A stretch of DNA of 37,888 nt from Pseudoroseomonas ludipueritiae (GCF_014490445.1 NZ_JACTUZ010000027.1:1-37888); one strand, 5' to 3'; counted from the first letter of the stretch, positions 8,133 through 16,496 are shown. Numbers and translations: made by a program. Notes: generated by a model not told the origin, from the sequence alone.

Positions 8133-9197
8133 CTAGTCCAGCACCGCCGCATCCACCCCCAGCCGCCCTGCCCAGTCCCGCAGATTCCGCGCGACCTTCT
8201 CCGGCACCTCCAGCCCTTGTCGCTCCGCCTGCGCGATCAGGCGGCTGGCCTGCTCGCCCGGCAGGCGCACCGGGCGCTCCGGATCGACCGGGGCATTGGC
8301 GTGGCAGGCTTCCGCCAGGAAATCCATCTGCGCCACGAAGGCCTCGCGCCCGGCGAAGGCCTCGGGGTCCACCAGTTGCAGGTAGACGCTGGCGCCCCAG
8401 CGGCCCGGCGCATCGCGGCGGCCATGGCCCGCGAGGCCCTGGGTCAGCGCCTCCACCATGAGGGCGAGGCCAAAGCCCTTGTGGCCGGCTTCCTCGCCGC
8501 CCAGCAGCATCAGGCTGCCGCCGCCATGCTCCATGGCCCTGGGGTCGCGGGTGGGGCGGCCGGCGGCATCCAGCAGCCAGGGATGCTCGAACTGCTCCCC
8601 GGCGGCGGCCTTCTGCCGCGTCATGGAGACGGTGGTGATGGAGGCGGAGATATCCACCAGCACCGGCGCCGCCCCGGTGGGAAAGCCCACCGCGAAGGGA
8701 TTGGGGCTGAACAGCGCCTCCCTCCCCCCGAAGGGCGCCACGATCTTGCTGTGCGGGCCGGAGGAAGCCAGCATCACGAACAGCCCCCGGTCCGTCGCCT
8801 GCTTCGCCAGGGCGGCGAGGCAGCCGATATGGTGGCTGCGGCGCATCGCCAGCGTGAAGGTGCCGTGTTCCCGCAGCCGCCCGAAGCCCAGCGCCATGGC
8901 CTGTTCCACCAGCCAGAGGCCGGGGCGGTAGCCGCCGTCCCAGACCACGGTGGAGCCGGTGTCGCGCAGCACCTCCGGCTGGCCGCTGGTGGCCATGCCG
9001 CCCTGGGCCACTTCCTCCAGGTAGTTGCCGCATTGCGCCAGGCCGTGCGTGCGGCGGCCCATCATGTCCGTCAGCACCAGGATGCGGCCGATGCTTTCGG
9101 CCTTCTCCCGCTCCATCCCGGCGGCCTCGAACAAGGCCGCCGCGAAGCCGGAGAGCGCGGCGGGGGTCCGGCGCAGGGCCACGGGTGCCGTGCTCAT
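8133..9197 (-). CDS. Ldh family (malate/L-lactate/ureidoglycolate type) NAD(P)-dependent oxidoreductase
   Basis: 354 residues, typical for the YlbC/MDH2 family, which is structurally unrelated to classic malate dehydrogenase and oxidises 2-hydroxyacids or reduces 2-ketoacids and cyclic imines. The catalytic histidine motif is present as RRTHGLAQ (about 53-60), followed by the family patterns ALFSPNPFAVGFPTG and GHKGFGLALMVEALT near the C-terminal third. Its ATG overlaps the stop of the upstream Bug-type binding protein (ATGA, 9194-9197), so the two are translationally coupled. Context suggests that it acts on a carboxylate imported with the help of that protein. The exact substrate cannot be read from sequence. 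Confidence 0.9.
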   Translation of the reverse strand: MSTAPVALRRTPAALSGFAAALFEAAGMEREKAESIGRILVLTDMMGRRTHGLAQCGNYLEEVAQGGMATSGQPEVLRDTGSTVVWDGGYRPGLWLVEQAMALGFGRLREHGTFTLAMRRSHHIGCLAALAKQATDRGLFVMLASSGPHSKIVAPFGGREALFSPNPFAVGFPTGAAPVLVDISASITTVSMTRQKAAAGEQFEHPWLLDAAGRPTRDPRAMEHGGGSLMLLGGEEAGHKGFGLALMVEALTQGLAGHGRRDAPGRWGASVYLQLVDPEAFAGREAFVAQMDFLAEACHANAPVDPERPVRLPGEQASRLIAQAERQGLEVPEKVARNLRDWAGRLGVDAAVLD

Positions 9198-10165
9198 TCG
9201 GGCTTGATGTTGTGCTTGCCGACTACTCCGCCGAATTCGGTGGTGCTGCTGGCCAGCCAGGCGCGGAAGGCTTCCGGCCCCTCGGTGCGCGGCTCGCCGC
9301 CCAGTTCGGCCAGCTTGGCGGCGATGGCGGGCTGGGCCACCGCCTCGCGCAGCGCCACCTCCAGCCGCTGCACCAGCGGGCGGGGGGTATTGCCCTGCAC
9401 CATCAGCCCCTGCCAGGTGCCGGCATCGGACATCGGCCAGCCGACCTCGCGGAAGGTGGGCACATCCGGCAGCGCCGCCAGGCGCTTCGGGCCGGAAACC
9501 GCGATGCCACGCATCTGGCCGCCGGTGACATAGCTCTGCGTGGCGGTGGCGCCGTTGATGATCATGTCGGCCTCGCCCGAGGCCACCGCCAGCAGCGCCG
9601 GCGCGCCGCCGCGATAGGGTACATGCGTGATCTCCCCGCCCAGGGCGGAGCCGACCTCGACCGAGGTGAGATGCGTCAGGCTGCCGACACCGGCATTGGC
9701 GATATTGAGGCCCCTGGACTTGGCGTAGCCGGCCAGTTCCGCCGCATTCTTCGCCGGCAGGGCGTTCTTCGTCGCGGCCAGATAGGGCGCGTAGATGATC
9801 ATGGAGACCGGCGCGAGATCCTTCTGCACATCGAAGGGCATGCGCGGGAACAGCGCCGGGTTGATGGCCAGCGTGGAGACATCCATCAGCAGCAGCGTAT
9901 GGCCGTCCGGCGCGGACTTGGCCACGAAATCGGCGCCGATATTGCCGGCGGCGCCCGTGCGGTTCTCCACCACCACGGATTGGCCGACCGCCTTGGTCAG
10001 CTCCGGCCCCAGCAGGCGGGCCAGGATGTCGCTGGTGCCGCCCGGCGCATTGGGCACGATCAGGCGCAGCGGGTGGTCGAAGCCCTGCGCCCGAAGCGCG
10101 GGGGCGGCCAGCGGCGACAGGGCCGTGGCGGCGAGCGTGGCACGCAGCAGGCTACGGCGATCCAT
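9194..10165 (-). CDS. Tripartite tricarboxylate transporter substrate-binding protein (Bug family)
   Basis: 323 residues. Bug proteins are periplasmic Venus-flytrap receptors for carboxylates or related small molecules. The N-terminus MDRRSLLRATLAATALSPLA with cleavage near ALRAQ is a signal peptide, possibly Tat-type (DRRSLL). The mature protein starts with the family strand HPLRLIVPNAPGGTSDILAR and has VVENRTGAAGNIGADFVAKS, both characteristic. No TctA/TctB membrane subunits are adjacent, which is usual for the many orphan Bug proteins. It is the first gene of a two-gene operon with the Ldh oxidoreductase and is divergent from a LysR gene 116 bp away, its probable regulator. Confidence 0.93.
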   Translation of the reverse strand: MDRRSLLRATLAATALSPLAAPALRAQGFDHPLRLIVPNAPGGTSDILARLLGPELTKAVGQSVVVENRTGAAGNIGADFVAKSAPDGHTLLLMDVSTLAINPALFPRMPFDVQKDLAPVSMIIYAPYLAATKNALPAKNAAELAGYAKSRGLNIANAGVGSLTHLTSVEVGSALGGEITHVPYRGGAPALLAVASGEADMIINGATATQSYVTGGQMRGIAVSGPKRLAALPDVPTFREVGWPMSDAGTWQGLMVQGNTPRPLVQRLEVALREAVAQPAIAAKLAELGGEPRTEGPEAFRAWLASSTTEFGGVVGKHNIKPE

Positions 10166-10229
10166 GGTTCGTTCTCCCGTGCGGGCCCGGTTGCGGCGGG
10201 CCTTCTGCTTTCCGCTCTAGGCGGTCGTA

Positions 10230-10268
10230 CCGATACCGGTCCAAGCTGTTCTCGGCATCGGCCGATAC
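10230..10268. promoter_or_regulatory. Candidate LysR operator between the divergent bug and lysR genes
   Basis: Within the 116-bp divergent spacer, CCGATAC occurs at 10230-10236 and again at 10262-10268, 32 bp apart, about three helical turns. Each copy lies in a dyad: ACCGATACCGGT at 10229-10240 is a near-palindrome and ATCGGCCGAT at 10257-10266 is a perfect one. Two dyads on the same helix face between divergent promoters fit the recognition and activation sites of a LysR tetramer. The second dyad is within 15 bp of the lysR start codon, so it could mediate autorepression. Confidence 0.45.
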
Positions 10269-10281
10269 GGAATCTGGATCA

Positions 10282-11214
10282 ATGTTTGCCTTCACCCAGC
10301 TTCGCTGCTTCGTGGCCGTGGCGGAGGAACTGCATTTCCACCGCGCCGCCGCCCGGCTGAACATGACCCAGCCGCCGCTGAGCCGGCAGATCCAGTTGCT
10401 GGAACACACGCTGGGCGTGGCGCTGCTGCTGCGCGGCAACCGCGCCGTGCGGCTGACCCCGGCGGGCGAGGCCTTCCTGCGCGATGCCCGCCGCATGCTG
10501 CGGCTGGCCGAGCGCGCCACGCTGCATGCCCGCCGCATCGCCCAGGGGCAGAGCGGGCGGATCACCATCGGCTTCACCGCCGCCTCCGGCTACGGCGTGC
10601 TGCCGCGGCTGGTGGGGCTGATCCGCGCCCGGCTGCCGGAGGTGGAACTGGAACTGCGGGAGATGGTCTCGCTGGAGCAGCTTGAGGCACTCCAGGCCGG
10701 GCGGATCGACCTGGCGCTGCTGCGCCCCATGGCCCGCCGCCCCGGCATCCGCACCGCCCGGCTGCAGCGGGAGCCGCTGCTGCTGGCCCTGCCGCAAGCC
10801 CACCCGCTGCTGGCGCAGGAAGGCTGGGGCATCGCCGAACTGGCGGAGGAACCGCTGATCACCTACCCCCCGGCGGAAGGCCGCTATTTGCACGATCTGG
10901 TGATGGGCCTGTTCCAGATCTCCGGCGCGGCGCCGGCGCGGGTGCAGTTCATCAGCCAGACGCATTCCATCCTGGCCCTGGTCGGCGCGGGCCTCGGCAT
11001 CGCCGTGGTGCCGGAAGCCGCCGGGCTGCTGCGGCCGGACGGCGTGCTGCTGCGCCCCCTGCCGGGGCCGGTGGCGCCGGCGGCGGAACTGGTGCTGGCC
11101 TGGCGGGAAGATGGGGAAAACCCTGCCGCGCCCGCCGTGCTGGCCATGCTGCGGCGGGAATGGGCGGTGCTGTGCCAGGGGTTGCCGGGGGCGGGGGAAA
11201 GGCCGGGGGAATGA
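10282..11214 (+). CDS. LysR-family transcriptional regulator
   Basis: 310 residues. The N-terminal winged helix is clear: FTQLRCFVAVAEELHFHRAA, then LNMTQPPLSRQIQLLEHTLG and LTPAGEAFL. The effector-binding domain follows, starting at about residue 92 (GRITIGFTAASGYGVLPRLV). It is divergent from the Bug/Ldh operon, the usual arrangement for a regulator and its target. The co-inducer is unknown, probably the carboxylate involved. The 3' end is odd: the last codons (GERPGE and TGA at 11212-11214) lie inside the left arm of a palindromic element at 11195-11330. The C-terminus was apparently reshaped by that element. Confidence 0.93.
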   Translation: MFAFTQLRCFVAVAEELHFHRAAARLNMTQPPLSRQIQLLEHTLGVALLLRGNRAVRLTPAGEAFLRDARRMLRLAERATLHARRIAQGQSGRITIGFTAASGYGVLPRLVGLIRARLPEVELELREMVSLEQLEALQAGRIDLALLRPMARRPGIRTARLQREPLLLALPQAHPLLAQEGWGIAELAEEPLITYPPAEGRYLHDLVMGLFQISGAAPARVQFISQTHSILALVGAGLGIAVVPEAAGLLRPDGVLLRPLPGPVAPAAELVLAWREDGENPAAPAVLAMLRREWAVLCQGLPGAGERPGE

Positions 11215-11330
11215 ATTCCCCCGGGCCCCTTCTTCTTTTTTCGAGTTTGGGGTGCGGCCGCAGGCCCACCCGTGAACCTGTGGAAAAAAGATGGGGGTCT
11301 GGGGGAATTCATTCCCCCGGCCTTCTCCGC
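11195..11330. repeat. Palindromic element with ~45-bp imperfect inverted arms
   Basis: The left arm at about 11197-11241 reads GGCCGGGGGAATGAATTCCC and then runs into C-rich sequence and a T-run. The right arm at about 11283-11327 is its reverse complement with a few mismatches, starting with an A-run. The short core between contains a GTTTGGGG stretch and GCGGCCGC. Each arm also carries its own small palindrome (GGGGGAATGAATTCCCCC type). The arms place T6 and A6 runs at the inside of the fold. The structure would give a strong hairpin at the 3' end of the lysR message. It is not related in sequence to repeat copies A-C. Confidence 0.75.
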
Positions 11331-11374
11331 CCCGGGAATAGCAGACCCGTGCCCCCGTGACCTGCGGGGGGAAG

Positions 11375-11387
11375 CGTATCATATAAC
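11375..11387. promoter_or_regulatory. Zur-like operator upstream of cobW
   Basis: An AT-rich island in GC-rich surroundings reads CGTATCATATAAC. Compared with the alphaproteobacterial Zur palindrome GTTATAnTATAAC, it matches 9 of the 12 specified positions, including the whole right half TATAAC. CobW-type metallochaperone genes are common members of Zur regulons, so zinc-responsive repression of cobW and the following WD40 gene is a reasonable inference. It lies about 44 bp in front of the cobW start codon. Confidence 0.5.
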
Positions 11388-11430
11388 AGCCCGAACAAAG
11401 GCCCCACCCTTGGGAGGGAGACTGACCCCC

Positions 11431-12408
11431 ATGAGCGATACCGCCGACACCACCGTCCCCGTCACCGTGCTGACCGGCTATCTCGGCGCCGGCAAGACCA
11501 CGCTGCTGAACCGCATCCTCTCCGAGGAGCATGGCAAGAAATACGCCGTGGTCATCAACGAGTTCGGTGAGCTCGGCGTGGACAACGACCTCGTCATCGA
11601 TGCCGACGAGGAAGTCTTCGAGATGAACAACGGCTGCATCTGCTGCACCGTGCGCGGCGACCTCGTGCGCATCCTGGGCAACCTGATGAAGCGTCGCCAG
11701 AAGTTCGACGGCATCATCGTCGAGACCACCGGCCTGGCCGACCCGGCGCCCGTGGCCCAGACCTTCTACATGGACGAGGACGTCAAGCGCGCCACGCATC
11801 TCGACGCCATCGTCACGCTGGTGGATGCCAAGAACCTCGCCGCCCGGCTGGAGGACAGCAAGGAGGCGGCCAGCCAGATCGCCTTCGCCGACATCGTGGT
11901 CCTGAACAAGATGGACCTGGTGACGGAGGAGGAGGCCGCCGAGGTCGAGCGCCGCATCCGCGCCATCAACCCCTATGCCGAGATCCGCCGCGCCACCAAG
12001 TCCGAGGTGCCGATCGAGGCCGTGATGGGCCGCGAGGCCTTCAAGCTGGACCGCATCCTGGAGCGCGAGCCCGAGTTCCTGTCCGGCGAGGACAACCATT
12101 CCCACAACGAGGACATCATGAGCCTGTCCTTCGAGGTGTCGGAGCCGCTGGACGAGAACAAGTTCAATGCCTGGATCGGCGAGCTGCTGCAAAGCAAGGG
12201 CCAGGACCTGCTGCGCACCAAGGGCGTGCTGGCCTTCAAGGACGAGGACCGCCGCTTCGCCTTCCAGGCCGTGCACATGATCGCGGATGGCGACTACATC
12301 GGCCCCTGGCCCGAGGGCTCCGCCCGCAAGAGCAAGATCGTCTTCATCGGCCGTGACCTGAACCGCCCGCGCCTGCGCCGCGGCTTCGAGGGCTGTGTGG
12401 CGGCATGA
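11431..12408 (+). CDS. CobW/COG0523-family metal-chaperone GTPase
   Basis: 325 residues. G3E-family GTPases of this type load or traffic metal, often zinc under starvation. Walker A is GYLGAGKT (16-23), the metal-binding CxCC motif is CICC (69-72), and the guanine-specificity motif is NKMD (159-162). A His-containing linker DNHSHNED (221-228) precedes the C-terminal CobW domain. The frame runs open from 11272, but that part is the palindromic element. ATG 11431 has GGGAGGGA at 11412-11419 and gives the normal family N-terminus. The stop overlaps the next gene by ATGA. A Zur-like box lies upstream. Cobalamin synthesis genes are absent, so a zinc role is favoured over cobalt. Confidence 0.92.
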   Translation: MSDTADTTVPVTVLTGYLGAGKTTLLNRILSEEHGKKYAVVINEFGELGVDNDLVIDADEEVFEMNNGCICCTVRGDLVRILGNLMKRRQKFDGIIVETTGLADPAPVAQTFYMDEDVKRATHLDAIVTLVDAKNLAARLEDSKEAASQIAFADIVVLNKMDLVTEEEAAEVERRIRAINPYAEIRRATKSEVPIEAVMGREAFKLDRILEREPEFLSGEDNHSHNEDIMSLSFEVSEPLDENKFNAWIGELLQSKGQDLLRTKGVLAFKDEDRRFAFQAVHMIADGDYIGPWPEGSARKSKIVFIGRDLNRPRLRRGFEGCVAA

Positions 12409-13445
12409 GCGAGACCGTCTCCGACGCCGATTTCCTGCTGACCTCGCGCGGCAAGGGCGACGAGCTCGGCGCCTGGGTGATCGGCGCCGCCTTTTCCCGC
12501 GACGGCAAGGCGGCCGCCTTCGCCCTGGGCGACGGCACCATGCGCATCGCCTCCACCACCGACATCACGGGTGAGTGGAACAAGGTTGAGGTGCATGACG
12601 GCGCCTGCCTTTCCATGGTCCCGGATGTGTCCAGCGGCTTCCTGTCCGGCGGCGATGACGGGCTGGTGGCCCGCGTAGCCAATGACGGCAAGGTGGACGA
12701 GTTCGCCAAGCTCGGCACCATGAAGTGGGTGGACAACGTGGCGGCGCACCCGGACGGGCTGCGCGCCGCCTCAGTCGGCAAGGTGGTGCATCTGTTTGGC
12801 AAGGACGGAACGCTGTTCCGCAAGCTGGAGCACCCGTCCTCCGTCGGCGGCATCGCCTTCGATGCCAAGGGCAAGCGGGTGGCCGTGGCGCATTACAACG
12901 GCGCCAGCCTCTGGTTCGCCAACAGCAAGGATGGCTCCGCCAAGGTTCTGCCTTGGAAGGGCAGCCACCAGGGCGTCTGGTTCAGCCCCGACGGTACCCA
13001 TGTGGTCACCACCATGCAGGAGAATGCCCTGCACGGCTGGCGGCTGGCGGATGCGCAGGACATGCGGATGTCCGGCTATGCCACCAAGATCAAGTCGGTC
13101 TCCTTCACCGGCAAGGGGCGCTGGCTGGCCACGGCGGGGGCCGATTGCATCGTGCTCTGGCCCTTCTTCGCCGGCGGGCCCATGGGCAAGCCGCCGGTGG
13201 AACTGGCGGGCGGCGACGGCGTGCTCTGCACCCAGGTCGCCTGCCACCCGCAGCATGAGGTGGTGGCGGCCGGCTTCGATGACGGGCTGGTGCTGATGGC
13301 CGAGATCGGCTCCGGCAAGGTGGTGCCGGTGGCGGCGCCGGGCCGTGGCGCAATCTCGGCCTTGGCATGGAACCCGGCAGGGACTCAGATCGCTTTCGGC
13401 ACCGAGTCCGGATTCGCCGGGCTGGTCGATCTGTCCAAGAGGTAA
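12405..13445 (+). CDS. WD40 repeat domain-containing protein
   Basis: 346 residues with no signal peptide, so cytoplasmic. Several WD-type blades can be picked out, each with an A-F-S/D-x-x-G-K turn followed by a strand and a short loop, for example AAFSRDGKAAAFALGDGTMR, AFDAKGKRVAVAHYNGASLW, WFSPDGTHVVTTM and AWNPAGTQIAFGTESGFAGL. About seven blades would fill one propeller. The start codon overlaps the cobW stop (ATGA at 12405-12408), so the two are translationally coupled. Together with the Zur-like box this suggests a scaffold or partner for the CobW GTPase. The molecular role is unknown. Confidence 0.85.
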   Translation: MSETVSDADFLLTSRGKGDELGAWVIGAAFSRDGKAAAFALGDGTMRIASTTDITGEWNKVEVHDGACLSMVPDVSSGFLSGGDDGLVARVANDGKVDEFAKLGTMKWVDNVAAHPDGLRAASVGKVVHLFGKDGTLFRKLEHPSSVGGIAFDAKGKRVAVAHYNGASLWFANSKDGSAKVLPWKGSHQGVWFSPDGTHVVTTMQENALHGWRLADAQDMRMSGYATKIKSVSFTGKGRWLATAGADCIVLWPFFAGGPMGKPPVELAGGDGVLCTQVACHPQHEVVAAGFDDGLVLMAEIGSGKVVPVAAPGRGAISALAWNPAGTQIAFGTESGFAGLVDLSKR

Positions 13446-13454
13446 CGCCCCCGC

Positions 13455-14285
13455 ATGAGCATCCCCGTCGAGACCACCCCCCGCCTCGCCATCCCCAAGC
13501 TCGGCCTGGGCACCTTCAAGCTGACCGGCTCCGAAGGGCAGAAGGCGATCGAGCGCGCCATCGGCCTCGGCTACCGGCACCTGGACACGGCCGCGCGCTA
13601 CGAGAACGAGGTGGAGGTCGGTGCCGCCATCAAGGCCGGCGGCGTGCCGCGCGGGGATCTCTTTGTCACCAGCAAGGTCTGGTGGGACAACCTGGAGCCG
13701 GAGCCGCTGCACCGCTCCCTGGAAGGCTCGCTGAACCGCCTGGGCACGGATTACCTGGACCTCTTCCTGATCCATTGGCCGAAGCCCGCCATGGACCTGG
13801 AAGGCGCCGTGAAGGTGCTGAAGGCGGCGCAGGCCAGCGGACTGATCCGCGCCTGGGGCGTCGCCAATTTCCCCGTGGCGCTGATGCGCAAGCTGGAGGA
13901 AATGGGCGAGACCCCGGCGGCGCTGCAGGTGGAATACCACGTGCTGCTCTCCCAGAAGAAGCTGCTCGACTGGTGCCAGCCGCGCCAGATCGTGCTGGAA
14001 GCCTATACGCCGCTGGCCAAGGGCTCCCTGCAGGAAGACCCGGTGCTGAAGGGCATCGGCGCCAAGTACGGTGCCACCGCGACCCAGGTGGCCCTGGCCT
14101 GGCTGCTGCGGCAGCAGGGCGTGGTGCCCATCCCCAAGGCCAGCCGCCAGCAGACGCAGCAGGAAAACCTGGACGCCGTGCCCCTGGCCGCCAAGCTGAC
14201 CGCCGAGGACGTGGCGGCCATCGATGCGCTGCCCAAGGACCAGCGCATGGTGAACCCGGACTTCGCGCCGGCCTGGGATCGCTAA
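13455..14285 (+). CDS. Aldo/keto reductase (2,5-diketo-D-gluconate reductase type)
   Basis: 276 residues, a standard AKR TIM barrel that reduces aldehydes and ketones with NADPH. The catalytic tetrad is complete: D44 and Y49 in LDTAARYEN, K74 in VTSKVW and H107 in LIHWPK. The cofactor-binding tail IPKASRQQTQQENLDA is present near the C-terminus. It starts 9 bp after the WD40 stop and is probably the last gene of the cobW operon, though its tie to metal handling is unclear. It ends directly at repeat copy B. Confidence 0.93.
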   Translation: MSIPVETTPRLAIPKLGLGTFKLTGSEGQKAIERAIGLGYRHLDTAARYENEVEVGAAIKAGGVPRGDLFVTSKVWWDNLEPEPLHRSLEGSLNRLGTDYLDLFLIHWPKPAMDLEGAVKVLKAAQASGLIRAWGVANFPVALMRKLEEMGETPAALQVEYHVLLSQKKLLDWCQPRQIVLEAYTPLAKGSLQEDPVLKGIGAKYGATATQVALAWLLRQQGVVPIPKASRQQTQQENLDAVPLAAKLTAEDVAAIDALPKDQRMVNPDFAPAWDR

Positions 14286-14536
14286 GAGGTTCGGGCCGGG
14301 GCCAGAGGGGGCGCCGCCCCCTCTGGACACCCCCGCTGGGGTGACAGGGTCACCCCAGACCCCGCCGTGAGTAAGCGGCTGGTTCCGCCGAGGGTCCAGG
14401 ACCCTCGGCGACTACGGGTTCAGCCCTTACGGCTTTCTGGTTTTCTTGACGCCGCGCGGTGAAGTGCCACCCAGACTGATGGCGGGGTCCGGGGTGACCC
14501 TGTCACCCTGGCGGGGCCTGGGGCAGCGCCCCAGCC
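14286..14536. repeat. Intergenic five-hairpin repeat, copy B
   Basis: Same family as the elements at 3799-4070 and 18067-18346, filling the space between two convergent genes. Stems: outer left 14302-14326 (perfect 11 bp), inner left 14336-14358 (perfect 10 bp), centre 14386-14410 (perfect 11 bp), inner right 14489-14511 (10 bp with one G-T), outer right 14518-14534 (7 bp). Compared with the other copies the outer modules are exchanged: the long CCAGAGGGGGC-type stem is on the left here and on the right in A and C. The central stem differs from copy C by paired changes that keep it perfect. It is probably a bidirectional transcription terminator. Confidence 0.85.
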
Positions 14537-16312
14537 TTAGGCTTCCACCAGCGCCGCCGGGATCAATTCTCCCGTCGCCCCATCCGCCACACCCAGGTCC
14601 GTGACATGTGGCCCGGCGTTGCAGGCCAGCGATGCGCCCACGATGGCCTTGAAGACCAGATAAGGCGGCTTCCAATCTGCGATCTCGTCGGCGGCCGCCT
14701 TCAAAGCACGGAAGGCTTCCGCCACTTCTTCTACCGGCGCATCGGAGACGAGGCCACAGATCGGCAGCGGCAGCAGCGCTGTCACCGCGCCACCCTGCGC
14801 CACAGCCATGCCGCCGCCCGCCGCGATCACCGCATTGGCGGCGGCGGCGAGGTCTTCGGGGCCGCGGCCGAAGACGCAGAGGTTGTGGGAATCATGCGCC
14901 ACCGTGGTGGCCAGGGCACCGCGCCACCGGCTCCAGCCTTGCAGCACGCCCAGCACGGGGGTGGCGGGCGCCAGGCCGTGGCGGTGGATCACGGCCATCA
15001 GGATGCCGTCCTCCGGCAACTGGGCGATGCCATCCACCACCGGCACCTCGGCTTGGCCCCATTGCGTGAAGCGCGGGTTCACGGCGGTGCGCAGGGTGGC
15101 GCGGGGGCCGGGGGCGCGGATCAGGAAATCCTCCGCCGCCAGGGGCGCCAGCTTCATGGTGTCGCGCAGCGGGCCGGCGGGGTGCTCGGGCGGCAGGGGC
15201 GCGCGCAGGCGCCCGGCCTCGGCCACGTGCTGGCCGGAGGCGAAGACATGCGCGACGCCCAGTGTCTCCAGCCCGTCCAGCAGCATCAGGTCGGCACGGC
15301 GGCCGGGGGCGATCAGGCCGAGGTCGGGGCGGTTGATGCGCGTCGCGGCATGCAGGGTGGCGGCGCGCAGGGCCTGCATCGGCGGCATGCCGTAGCGCAC
15401 CAGCCGGCGCAGCAGGTCGATCATGCCGCCCTTCTCCGCGAGGTCGTCGGGGAAAACATCGTCGGTGCAGAGCACCAGGGTCTGCGGCAGGTGGGGCAGG
15501 GTGGCCAGGGCCTTCACCGCATCCGGCAGCAGGTAGTCGTGGCTGCCGCGCAATTCCACCGTGAAGCCGGCGCGCAGTTTTTCGAGTAGGTCCTCGGCCG
15601 AGACGACCTCGTGGTCCGAGCCGATGCCGGCACTCGCGAAAGCCTGGAGGTCCGGGCCGGTCAGGCTGCGGGCATGGCCGCAGACCAGCTTCTCCGCGTC
15701 GAGGCCGGCGCCGACGATGCCGGCCATGCGGGGGCTGCGGTCCAGCACGCCGCGCATGTCCATGACTTCGGCGACACCCGCGACCTCGGGCCAGGAAAGC
15801 ATTTCCTCGAGTTCGGCCGGGCCGAAATCAGCCCCGGCACGCTCCAGCCCGGGGGCGGAGGGGACGCAGGAAGGCGCCAGCACCAGGGCGCGCAGCGGCA
15901 GACCGCGCATCGCCTCCACCGCCCAGCGCACGCCGGGGAGGCCGGAGACATTGCCCAGCTCATGCGGGTCCCAGCAGACGGTGGTGGTGCCGGCGGGCAC
16001 CACGGCCTCGGCATAGCGGCGCGGCGTCACCATCGAGCTTTCGATGTGCATATGCGCGTCGATCAGCCCAGGGGCGGCGATCAGCCCGGTGGCATCCAGC
16101 ACCGAGGCCGCGTCTGCGCGCGTGCCGGGGGCATGGACACTGGCCACCAGCGGCCCGACCAGCCCGATATCGGCGGGGCGCAATTCCCCGGTGGCCATGT
16201 CGGCCAGGGTGGCGCCGGTGATCAGCACATCGAAGGGCGCCTGGCCGCGGGCGGCGCGCACCGCGCGGTCGCGCAGCGCCCTTTCATGCAGGTCGTGCGG
16301 TTCGCGGGTCAT
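14537..16312 (-). CDS. ade: Adenine deaminase
   Basis: 591 residues, the usual size of Ade, which converts adenine to hypoxanthine plus ammonia in purine salvage. It has the amidohydrolase metal site HMHIESS (87-93) and the family signatures CWDPHELGNV (114-123), CGHARSLTG, GSDHE and CTDDVFPDD, and the C-terminal AdeC-type domain with VAHDSHNLCVFG. The frame is open far upstream, to 17254, but that part crosses the tRNA gene and antisense scoA. ATG 16312 gives the normal N-terminus. It lies about 28 bp downstream of the tRNA terminator on the same strand, so it either reads through from the tRNA promoter or has a promoter within that hairpin region. It converges on copy B. Confidence 0.94.
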   Translation of the reverse strand: MTREPHDLHERALRDRAVRAARGQAPFDVLITGATLADMATGELRPADIGLVGPLVASVHAPGTRADAASVLDATGLIAAPGLIDAHMHIESSMVTPRRYAEAVVPAGTTTVCWDPHELGNVSGLPGVRWAVEAMRGLPLRALVLAPSCVPSAPGLERAGADFGPAELEEMLSWPEVAGVAEVMDMRGVLDRSPRMAGIVGAGLDAEKLVCGHARSLTGPDLQAFASAGIGSDHEVVSAEDLLEKLRAGFTVELRGSHDYLLPDAVKALATLPHLPQTLVLCTDDVFPDDLAEKGGMIDLLRRLVRYGMPPMQALRAATLHAATRINRPDLGLIAPGRRADLMLLDGLETLGVAHVFASGQHVAEAGRLRAPLPPEHPAGPLRDTMKLAPLAAEDFLIRAPGPRATLRTAVNPRFTQWGQAEVPVVDGIAQLPEDGILMAVIHRHGLAPATPVLGVLQGWSRWRGALATTVAHDSHNLCVFGRGPEDLAAAANAVIAAGGGMAVAQGGAVTALLPLPICGLVSDAPVEEVAEAFRALKAAADEIADWKPPYLVFKAIVGASLACNAGPHVTDLGVADGATGELIPAALVEA

Positions 16313-16339
16313 GCGGCGGCCTCCGGAGGGCACAAAACA

Positions 16340-16371
16340 GAACAGGGCGCCCGCTGCCGGGCGCCCTGTTC
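16340..16371 (-). terminator. Rho-independent terminator of tRNA-Ala
   Basis: A perfect 14-bp stem (GAACAGGGCGCCCG and its complement) with the 4-base loop CTGC. On the minus strand it is followed by TGTTTTGTG. It lies 8 bp past the tRNA 3' end and separates the tRNA from ade. Confidence 0.8.
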
Positions 16372-16379
16372 GGGAAAAC

Positions 16380-16455
<76 letters not shown>

Positions 16456-16496
16456 GTAGTCTTTGTAGTCGTTCGCCTCTTTCGAAGCGGTGGCGG

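Noticed and set aside
11272-11430. N-terminal extension of CobW
   Set aside because: It would translate the right arm of the palindromic element and the Zur-like box; ATG 11431 has the ribosome site and the family N-terminus.
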